From Pelodera strongyloides (taxonomy: Eukaryota; Nematoda; Chromadorea; Rhabditida; Rhabditidae), in the NCBI GenBank assembly GCA_036852015.1, contig JAANDG010000701.1, positions 1 through 64,000 of the forward strand: DNA of 64,000 bases. Direction: 5' to 3'. A program made the translations under genes and the position numbers. How positions within the stretch are numbered: position 1 is the stretch's first letter; every line of letters begins with the position of its first letter. The notes under the pieces were generated by a model. The model worked only from the letters and a program-made list of their open reading frames with translations. It ran no database searches and was not told the DNA's origin. Shown piece by piece: positions 55,501-64,000 of this stretch.

Positions 55501-58443
55501 TTTGGATTGAACACGAACACGGATGTTATACTGTTGTAGTTAGTAGTTTATTTGTCCTCTTACGGCTCTTACTCGTCTTTATGTGTGCGTGTTTCCGTGG
55601 TATTACTTTATTCCACAAACGGTTTCATGTCTGATCGTAGTATGAGAATTAAGTTGTATGTTGTATTGACATATTGACAATAGAGAATTATTGTCACTAT
55701 CTTCAGAAGTGGTTCCTGTGACCGATAAGGAGAGACTCCTACTTCCCGTACACTTTGCTCTTGATCCGGGATCCGATTTCACGTGGTACGTGTAAAGAGG
55801 CATAACAGCCGGTTTTTGAGACGGACTTTGGATAACTGCATTCCCATGCAACATTGTAAAGTAAATGTGTATGAAAAAATATCGAGCTCATGTAGCATAA
55901 AAACATACGAGTGCAGTTCTCCATCGATCGCACTTTTCACAAAATAGCTGTGGTACTGCTTACAGCAAAGAGTTTGTCCTGTTTTAGGAACTTCACTTGA
56001 CGACTTGCCGTTTATGTTCACTCGTATTATGCATGTATATTGTTTAAGTGTAACACAGTTCCATTTACAGTATTTCATCTTTTAACAACTGAAAGAATCA
56101 TGCAAATGGAAATAAATTATTACAGCCCACGAACGAATTGGAGTGTTGATCTCACTGATCATTTGAATTTTGTTTAGGTTCCGTGATCCAGAAGACAACG
56201 TTTTAGTGAAGAGAATTTCACTTTCTGAAACTGATAAATTGGCACTTGTGGCTGATTATATGGATATTGTGAGGTAAGTACATTTATGTGTGTGTGTGTG
56301 TGTGTGTGTTTTATTCCTTATTTATATCTGTTGTTATAGTGCATTATGTTTTCAGTGCTATAGAATCTTTTCTAGAACCCGTTTAATTGTTTTAAGATAT
56401 CCAAGTTACGCCAACAACAATAATTACCGTACTATTGGTTTTAGGTTAGAAACTCGACGCGGTTCGCTAAGGAAAACAACGCCCGTGAAGAATTGTGAAC
56501 TTGACGGAAATGATGCTAAAGCTAATGGTAGTTATTTGACTACGTTTTGTTGTTTTTCAGTTATCGAAGAGATGCATTTTCATTTTAGAACCTTAGTTTG
56601 GGTTTTACTCGATGTTAGGATTATGATTCAGATATTCACTTAAGATTTGTGTAACAAAGTACTTGCAGGATACCGTCCATCCAGCGACAAAAAGAGGCTA
56701 CTGAACGAAATTACACAACAGGTAATGTGTTCGTGTTCGCAGATTTTGGTCTTGTTCGTAGCTGGGTTAAAGAGAAACACCGGTCGGTCCTTGAAACATA
56801 TCGTGAATACCTGCATTCGTATGCAGCTTATGCAAATGAACATAAATTATAATAAAAAATCGAGCTAAATTCGGGTAAATTAGCATAAATACGTAAGAAT
56901 TCAGTTGTCCACGATGCGTTTCAAAAACCGGCCGGTATTTTGCTTTAAAGTGTTTTTTTGATAGCGTACACGCTGTTCTTTTTTCACTACGTTTTGTTTT
57001 CAGGTGATACGAGCCTTGAGATTATCGCCTTCGAGGACGCATTGCAAAGCAATTGATGTCAAGGTGCCTTTTTGTTAATTACTCATTTAATTGGTTTATT
57101 ATTCTTTATTTTATATTTGCTAGAATTTTACAGTAAAACTATTCGAGACGTGATATTATGTTTGGGTTTGTGCTTGTGGTATTGATTGGTTTGGTTATTG
57201 CACCTGTTTATGCTTACAGACGTGCGCACTCGAATCCAATCGGAATCAGTACGTAGTCGCAGCTCTTCTCAATCCAGAATGTCATGAATATATGGAGAAA
57301 ATGGTGGCCAATTATATGAAGAATGCAAGGGAGAGATTCAAAAGTCTGACTGCGGTAAGTGATTCTGGTCATTGGTAAATTTACTATCATTATATGTCAA
57401 AGTTTTTATCATTATTGTGCTTGTTTCTCTGACTTTCCCCCTTCCATGTAGTAAAACTCTGAATATTCCAGTCGAATGGAAGGAATCGCATCAGTCGGTC
57501 ATTCAGCGCCTCATCCATGTCAATCTCTTGCATTGGCAAAGATTGCAGCCAGGTTAGTTCAAAATACAATTTAAAATAAACTATATTTTCAGTTCCTTTC
57601 GCTGTGCCGTTCATTCTCGTACTGTTTAATCATTTTTGTATCGTTCAGCCAGCTTCACAGTCTACCAATTTTCTGTGCAACGAGTGTTTCGAGCGGCAGA
57701 GGGCCATGATGACGTCATTCAGGTAAATCATGGTTTTTGTTGTCTAGATTGTTATGTGTATTGTTTGTTGTGCCCATTTCATTAAAACTCGTTTTTCGCA
57801 TTATATCCTCAACTTATTTCCAGTGTGACCAATCCATCAATGTTACACAGTCAAAGATCTACAGTAACTTGTAAATCGCAGACAATGCCTCTGCTCTCCA
57901 CATCACAGTACATCACTTGTTCTCCAGGTAACATTATCATTATTTATCATAAACGGTTTACTCACACGGTTTTAATAATTGACTTCTCGGAAATTACAAA
58001 GCAATAAGGTTAGTTTAGTTTGTTAGCCTAATGTTATATTTTTTCACGCATACACATGATTAGCACATGTTTAACATATATATTTTCAGATACTGTTATC
58101 TCTGATTTGTTAGCCGAGCAGAAGAACCGTGCAAGTAATTTACCAGATAAACGAACGCTGGCGTTGAGTTCTGGATCACAGCAGACAAATACAAGGTATG
58201 TTCACTGAATCGTGAATCCTATATGATAAGAATGTCTACCCCGGTTTCAACTTCATATGTTTGTTTTTGAACCTGCAGTCTAAATCTAACGAATTTTTCT
58301 AGTTATATCGGTTTGTTTTTTGTGTGTATAATGCGTATGATTGCTTCTTTTACTTTTTAACGAATAAAACATTCAGTGTGCGTGCCATCGAAGGTGAGGA
58401 TGGAGTGACTCTTTATGTGGTCGGATCCCCACCCAATCCGTGA
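52526..58443 (+). CDS. OTUD7: OTUD7/Cezanne-type OTU deubiquitinase with UBA-like start and A20 zinc finger
   Basis: Cysteine protease cleaving ubiquitin chains; Cezanne family members prefer Lys11 linkages. Twenty in-phase exons: 52526-52652, 53342-53428, 53616-53750, 53862-53954, 54201-54301, 54571-54674, 54898-55000, 55204-55295, 55414-55490, 55707-55785, 56178-56273, 56445-56527, 56669-56721, 57004-57063, 57220-57354, 57472-57552, 57649-57722, 57824-57927, 58090-58195, 58377-58443; 618 aa. N-terminal UBA-like segment ([16 protein letters not shown]). OTU core: [23 protein letters not shown] with catalytic Cys about residue 140, [40 protein letters not shown], and [10 protein letters not shown] with catalytic His about 292. 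[16 protein letters not shown] follows. A C-terminal A20-type finger has the exact C-X4-C-X11-C-X2-C spacing (Cys about 495, 500, 512, 515) split over two exons. It is shorter than human OTUD7B (843 aa). Confidence 0.95.
52900..53159. mobile_element. 260-bp near-perfect palindrome with hammerhead-like core, OTUD7 intron 1
   Basis: Two arms of about 124 bp are inverted copies (ATGAGTAAAGTTTC... and ...GAAACTTTACTCAT) round a 10-bp centre near 53032. Each arm contains CTGATGATGGTGTAAACC then GAAACG (53063-53085 on +, mirrored at about 52974-52996 on -). That is the CUGAUGA / short stem / GAAA core order of hammerhead ribozymes found in Penelope-like and retrozyme repeats. The palindrome sits inside a larger TACCC-rich stretch (52760-53290). 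A functional ribozyme is not shown. Confidence 0.65.
55055..55069. repeat. Poly-C run in OTUD7 intron
   Basis: A run of about 15 C in an AT-rich intron, followed by three degenerate AATTTACACTTATTTCT repeats (55095-55195). Confidence 0.85.
55790..56090. mobile_element. Degenerate TTAA-family MITE remains, OTUD7 intron
   Basis: AACAGCCGGTTTTTGAGACG, CTGCATTCCCATG and GTGCAGTTCTCCATCGAT resemble the interiors of the elements at 60018 and 60399, but no intact TTAA ends are seen. Confidence 0.4.
56288..56309. repeat. (TG)n microsatellite
   Basis: About 11 TG units, 14 bp past a splice donor in OTUD7. Confidence 0.9.
56767..56948. mobile_element. 182-bp TTAA-flanked MITE, copy 3 (OTUD7 intron)
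   Basis: Left TTAAAGAGAAACACCGG, right CCGGCCGGTATTTTGCTTTAA. The interior holds CAGCTTATGCAAATGAACAT and TAAATTCGGGTAAATTAGCA, shared almost word for word with the copy at 60399. The two copies are close relatives 3.6 kb apart in neighbouring genes. Confidence 0.85.
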
Positions 58444-59290
58444 GTGAAACATCTCATTTGGTCAGTCGTTGAACCCTCCGGTGCCAGAATGGAGCCGCTC
58501 CTACAACTCGTTTTACTTGTTGTCTGCGTGCATCCAAATAGTTTCAGACAGTTTTATCAGATTTCTAGTTCAGTTGTAGTCCTTTGATTCACCCTTTTGT
58601 TTCTATAGAGTCTGATGTTTCTAGTTTATTGTTGAATGCAGCCTTAGGTCTGTGGTATTATAAATATACCAAGACGAGTTTTTAAATAGTTTATGAACTC
58701 AATTTGTATGTGCGCGCCTTCGCTTCCAGTGTTGTGCTCTGTTGTTATATGAGCTGTTGCTCCAGATCCGTTAGTAGATGTCCAGTTTAGTTTCCCATTG
58801 TGCTTTCATCTCATTTCGTGTGATTGCGGTCTTCAACGACCACTGCCCATTTCTGGTTTGCTTATTTCAGTTTTCTAGTCGTTTTCTATGATTTGGCACT
58901 CCGAATCACCGTGTGTTATGCAGGTTTATTAATGTAATGGCAGACCCAATGGAATGTTACTTTGGTGAATTAAAATTCAAAGAACATTGATATTTACCTA
59001 TTAGAAAATAATTTTCTATCCCAATCACTTCTAGGGTCTGAATTACACAAAAAAAACAGCTTAGCCAAAGGAATAATCACTGGAGTTATTCAGTTTCAGT
59101 GGATTTTCGTTTATACCTGAGATTTATTGAATTCCTCGCTTTGTTATATTTTGCTAACGTTGTTATTCAATACAAATTTTTATTTACTCCTTTGTTTATT
59201 TCACCAATTACACAAAAAAATGTGACAATGTTCAACAATAACAATTAACGATTGGTAACAACAACTGAATAACTCTAAACAACTGATCTA
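58444..59290. other. Tail-to-tail spacer between OTUD7 and NOM1
   Basis: 3' UTRs of two converging genes. TTTATT at about 59177 gives AATAAA on the minus strand, a candidate poly(A) signal for NOM1. No exon seen. Confidence 0.5.
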
Positions 59291-60722
59291 TTATGAATAC
59301 ATTGCATTCGAGATCATATGTAGAAGTAGGTGGTCGGGGAAGTTCATCTGGAGGAACATAGTCAACCCATTTGTGAGGTCCGATCGTGCCTGCTTGGGAT
59401 CCAACACAGGCTTGAACACTTGTTGCAGCTGCAAAGATTTGGGGATATAGAGAAAAAAATAGAGATATTATTTGTGATGTCACTTTCTGCAATTTAGATT
59501 ATAAGCAAAGAAGACTTACCACGGAAACAGGGGCCTTGAGCACCAATTGAAGTAACTTTTTGACAACAATCTTGCCAGCCGGAGTCATCATTCCCCATTC
59601 AATGGCCTGCAATTAAAGAAGTTTATTTTTATTGGGATCTTTGTATGGTGGTCATAAGTGCCTTATGGTAACTTTGATGGGGTTCTAAATATTCAACGTG
59701 CGAATTAACATTACAGATCAAATCATACACAACTGGAATACAGTAAATTGGCCGATCTACAACATACCTTGAGCACTTTAATAGGAATGGTTCGCGAGAG
59801 TAACAAGGATGCCAAAAGATGGGCCAAGTGAGAACGTGTCCTCGGAGTAAGACCGTCGAGTTCACGAAGACGACCGAACATCGAGAATTCTGCACTTCTC
59901 TATAAAAGGAGGAATTCACATCATTAGAGTGTTCTCGCGCAGGAAAAAACTATTTCAAATGAACGTCTTCCCTTACACTGAGAAATTCCCATGTCATACC
60001 GCTCTGATCACCTAATATTAAAGCGGTGTAACAGCAGGATTTTTAAGCGTATGTTTGACACTGCATTACCATGTAGTGTATGTATGCAAATAACTGCGCG
60101 ACATAAACACATGGGAATGCGGTAGTCAACATGTTTCAAAAACAGCTTTAAATATCTAACATCCTCACACACTACCCCAACCCACAAGGTAGAGAGCACA
60201 TTTGCAACTCTGTACGAATATGAATATTGGCTAATGCACAATAATCAGACGACTTACCCAAAACAGTTTATTTCCATCGCAAAGGTTTCTGATAATACTC
60301 GAGTAGAAAGGATTGTAGTCTTTTTCCTGGAAATTAAGTGTTTGCAATAAGGCAATTCAGAACCTACAACAATACACATTCCTCGAAAATTAATAATATT
60401 AAAGCGGTTTTTGAAACACATCAGCATTCTTATGCTGCTTATGCAAATGAACATAAATTAGAATAAAAAACCGAGCTAAATTCGAGCAAATTAGCATAAC
60501 TGCGCAGAAATTCAGTTGTCCACGATGCGTTTCAAAAACCGGCCAGTATTTCGCTTTAATAATAAAATAATAATAACAAAACTAACCTTGAACATCATCT
60601 GTACTAGAATTGGGATCACTTCGTTCAGTTGTTGCTTATTCAAACCCAATTTTCCAATGTTATGAACAGCTTCGTCTTCATCATTCGCAGTGACTAAATA
60701 AATAATAGATTACAGTACTCGT

Positions 60723-60763
<41 letters not shown>

Positions 60764-63567
60764 CATAATAATAATAATAATAATAATAATAAACATAATA
60801 ATAATACCAACCAACGGACGAAAATATGCCCCTCCTGATCTCAGTGTTCATTCCAGCTTTCCTAGCCAGTGTATCCATTGCAGGGTCCGCTGCCGATTCC
60901 TTGTTAGCAGAACTTGATCCAGCTGCAAGTAGTTCTTATTGCATAAAGGAGAAGAGTTTACTTTTTTGTTTGTGTGAACGAAACGAAAATTAGAATATCT
61001 AATCAGAGCGGAGCCCAGTCTTGAGCAAGCGAAATCGAATCTTATTTAACGATTTTTCAAGATAACGTTTCACACAAGTGTGTTGATTGTTCCTGCATTT
61101 TAAACTTTGAAAGTCGCCTCAGCCTCAGGCGGCGATAGCCGTCTGGTAGTATACATATACACATCCTACGGAATACACTATTCGAGGATAAATCAATTAG
61201 AATTATCAAATAATACTGTATTAAACGAAATGTATAGTCTAATTACCATGATAATTAACTTACAAGTTGAAGCGGCCATCGGATTGTATGCTGATCCGAC
61301 CACCCACCACCTTCCCTTCGTCTCTGCATCCAGTAGATCTGTGAGGGTCATCGACAACTCAGACTCCTTGGTGGATTCTACAATAAGGAATATAAAGTAA
61401 ATAAACAAACATAATAAAATTCACTTCAAGGGAGAAAGCAGGCTTTCTGGATTTCGGCAACTAACAATAAGATGTCACTTTACAGCATAGCCAGATTTGA
61501 AAGATGCCGCACGCGGACTCGCGGACGAACTTAGCTTCAACCACGAGTATACATTAAACTCACTCTTTTTGAGATGTAGAATTTGGTTGTAGACTGCTCG
61601 GAAATGTTCCACAACGGTCATATCAACCCATGACGGGGCTGATTTCTTCAGAGTCAGCAAGTCTTCACCCAGGAATTTGGGACGTCCACTGAAAAAAAGA
61701 AGAGAAGAAAATACAGTATGTCAATGGAAGTTATACACCAATACCAAATAAGTACGACCTAAGCCTGTGCATTGGTACATTCCATAATACAACATCATAT
61801 AACATCAACCCAAATGAAACAAAAGAACAAAGTAGTAAACTGAAAATGAATATCAATTACATCAATGACAAGCAAGGTTAGACAAAGCAAACATACTATG
61901 AAAACAGCGGATCTTGCAATGTGGTGGTCATCTTGTTCAAGAATTCATGCAAGAATTGAGGAGAATCACTTTTCAATCGCAAGAAAGAATCTGGAATTGA
62001 AATCAATCAGAAAAGAGAACAAATTACAGAAAGGAGCTTTCGATTACAATCGGTTGTTTCTTTGTATTTGTACAGTTTCAATCCAGGCTAAACACACTCA
62101 CAGGCTCATAATTAAAAAAAATTGTTTGAAAACATCACGGACAATAAAACATACGTCCACAGAGGGTATTGACAAGTTTCAGACGGTCGACATCCAGATT
62201 CTTTTGCAATTGTTCGAGGAGTTGCATAACAACCTCCACTTTAATTACCTAAAGTATTTAATGATCTACACTGGGAACCAGGGCGCCTACCCTTGATGAA
62301 ACCCAAACCTTGATTCGAAAGGGATCAAGCCTTGGGAGAGAAAAAGTGCGCCGATACGTTGGCTGTCCATGAAGGTTCCAAAGATAGAACTGCTAGGAGG
62401 ATATATACCTCTCTCAAAAAATCGCAATGTTTATCATAATTCATTCTTACCCTAAAATTGAGAAGATGTGCAATGAAGACAGTTTTGTTCTCCATCGAAG
62501 CATCATCATCCACCTTTGAATTCAAAAGGTCCACGTAGTTTTTCACGAGCAATTCTTCCATGAGGAAAGCAGCTAAAAACACACAAAATGTGGAATTCTA
62601 ATAAAATAATACATGATAATATAATCAATTGCCAAAATGGATCGAGTGTATTGAGCACACAAATTCTTCTAACTGAATTTACTGAAAATGACTTGCAACT
62701 ACCAATCAAAGGAGCTCATATAAAAGAAAATAAGAATTGACATACAAATATCACTGCTGCAAGATGCGTGGATAATTCCCACAAATACACCGTAGAGTGC
62801 GACCTAAATAAAAGAAATATACACAAATGCAAAAAGAGCGTAATCAAAGTACAAAAGACCAACAAACGGAAAAGTATATCTAGAATACATGTTTCTTTCA
62901 ATAGTACGCTAATCGTTAATATTTATGTTAAATGTTAAGGTTAAGTATGAAATGAAATAACAGAACTGGACGCAAATTCAAACATATTGCACAAGATTAT
63001 GAACAAAACATCAACTTACGATCTTTTCCTGTAGTCTTGTGGTAGAACCCAAGAGACGCAAGAGAGTTCTTGTGAACACAGATTTCACTTCTAAAAAGCC
63101 CAAGTTGCAAACGTATAAACTACGCGCAACAATAGGCTCGAGCATTCGTTTGTATATCAATATAAAAAGAGCAAACCTCTGAGCGGGAACTCTCGTATGG
63201 CTTCTTGTAGATCGTACTTGCATTTGACCAATGTTTCTTCTGTTAGTCTGGAAAACGGATTCATTGAACTTATTCAATATGCTCCACTGAACAAATGGCA
63301 ACCCTTTGGTAAGACATAGACATTTGAACAAAGGCAGCCACGAAACTATCAGTTGCCAGTAAACGACCACGGAACTAAAAGGGGAATATTATTGTTCCCA
63401 ATCAAATGATATTATGAAAACGCTGACCTGTTAAGTATTCCAACAATGGCCCTTTCGACCTTCTTTCGCTCTTCTGGACTAATATTCGCCTCCAATTCTT
63501 CCAGTTTTCTACGGGCGCCGTCCTCGTTCCGTTCGATTAATTGTCCTGAACATGGGATTTGGGATTC

Positions 63568-63603
<36 letters not shown>

Positions 63604-64000
63604 CATGTACAAATTTGTGCCGATTAACGAACTGGCCGCATTCCATAACCATAACATTAAACACATACCTGTTTCCACGTTGACTTGCCGTCCATAAATA
63701 TCTTCCTTTACTTTGATGGCGGGTGCTTCAGCCTCCTCCTTAGCCTCCTCCTAAATGTAAATGTTTACTGTTCAAGTTTATACTTACCTATGTCTTAATT
63801 ATAATAAAAAACTAAACAGTCCACTGACTCACCTGTGGCACCTTCGAACTCGCTTTCTCCTTCTTGACCGCCAATGGTGCTGGTTCCTCCTCCTCTCCAC
63901 TCTCGGACTCCCCTTCTGATTCTCCCGTCTCCTCCTCCTGCTCGTCTTCATCCCCCTCCATTTCAAGGTCACTCTCCTGATCATCCCCTTCTTCCTCATT
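59291..64000 (-). CDS. NOM1: NOM1, nucleolar MIF4G/MA3 protein (5' part beyond window)
   Basis: Homologue of human NOM1 and yeast Sgd1, nucleolar factors of 40S subunit maturation. Exons in phase: 64000-63833 (partial), 63750-63669, 63545-63428, 63247-63177, 63090-63020, 62803-62746, 62572-62451, 62248-62155, 61990-61897, 61688-61564, 61377-61264, 60922-60812, 60693-60587, 60326-60258, 59899-59768, 59606-59520, 59428-59291. The visible N-terminal part is very acidic (Glu/Asp/Ser). KEDIYGRQVNVETG leads into helical MIF4G segments (RAIVGILNRL, SVFTRTLLRLL, FIAHLLNFR). The junction KGRWWVVGSAYNP is the NOM1 signature (KGRWWIVGSAW in human), then LARKAGMNTEIRRGIFSSV, KDYNPFYSSI and the MA3 end SHLAHLLASLLLSR...KVLKAIEWG. 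The stop follows LLLHMISNAMYS. It ends sooner after MA3 than human NOM1. Confidence 0.93.
60018..60151. mobile_element. 134-bp TTAA-flanked MITE, divergent copy (NOM1 intron)
   Basis: Left TTAAAGCGGTGTAACAGC, right GTTTCAAAAACAGCTTTAA, bounded by TTAA. The interior has CTGCATTACCATG and ATAACTGCGCGAC as in 43255. Confidence 0.75.
60399..60559. mobile_element. 161-bp TTAA-flanked MITE, copy 4 (next NOM1 intron)
   Basis: Left TTAAAGCGGTTTTTGAAAC, right AAACCGGCCAGTATTTCGCTTTAA trimmed to the same TTAA border. The interior is shared with 56767. Confidence 0.85.
60727..60806. repeat. (AAT)n microsatellite interrupted by AAAC
   Basis: Two long AAT runs separated by AAACAT, about 80 bp, ending 6 bp before the donor of NOM1 exon 60922-60812. 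On the minus strand the run lies just inside the intron. Confidence 0.95.
60934..61146. mobile_element. Helitron-like non-autonomous element, copy 4 (NOM1 intron)
   Basis: Starts TCTTATTGCATAAAGGAG, shares CGAAACGAAAATTAGAATAT-like sequence with copy 1 (3873), and ends CTCAGGCGGCGATAGCCG plus TCTGG, followed by T. It links the copy-1 5' interior with the copy-2/3 3' end, showing that all four are one family. Confidence 0.65.
63569..63604. repeat. (AAT)n microsatellite
   Basis: About 12 uninterrupted AAT units in a NOM1 intron, 24 bp upstream of the acceptor of exon 63545-63428. Confidence 0.95.

Overview
This is nuclear DNA of an invertebrate animal. It shows five intron-rich protein genes with GT-AG introns and mostly TTTCAG-type acceptors, plus three introns that appear to use GC donors. 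The gene set is metazoan: an SH3-SH2 tyrosine kinase, a nuclear receptor, the splicing cofactor SON and an OTUD7/Cezanne-type deubiquitinase. I could not place the species. Exon chains were assembled by hand from splice sites, checked for continuous reading phase and compared with remembered family motifs. Totals given are for these models.

Layout: 1468-12540 (-) is an SH3-SH2-tyrosine kinase gene (31 exons, about 1088 aa) whose SH2 domain is split by a roughly 300-residue low-complexity insert. 12541-17720 is repeat territory: a 41-bp GC-rich minisatellite, tRNA-like debris, a 3.2-kb element carrying decayed replication factor C subunit 3 (RFC3)-like exons, and a tRNA-derived SINE with a perfect target-site duplication. 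17973-26102 (+) is importin beta-1 (25 exons, 889 aa). 29754-33645 (+) is a nuclear receptor (11 exons, 471 aa) with a RAR-like DNA-binding domain, a short ligand-binding region and no visible AF-2 helix. 34249-44452 (-) is SON (30 exons, 989 aa). 44890-50951 holds a second, inverted copy of the RFC3-bearing element, split by a nested 2.6-kb element with its own inverted termini and cargo exons. 51168-51965 is a further inverted-repeat element with a 6-bp target duplication. 52526-58443 (+) is an OTUD7/Cezanne-like deubiquitinase (20 exons, 618 aa). 59291-64000 (-) is the 3' part of NOM1, an MIF4G/MA3 nucleolar protein, running off the window.

The genes are housekeeping and regulatory neighbours (nuclear import, splicing, rRNA processing, ubiquitin editing, signalling) with no sign of operon-like organisation. 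The accessory signal lies in the mobile DNA. There is a family of 130-180 bp TTAA-flanked palindromic elements and a family of 200-265 bp Helitron-like elements, mostly within introns of these genes, and two inverted gene-carrying elements that flank the importin/receptor/SON block.
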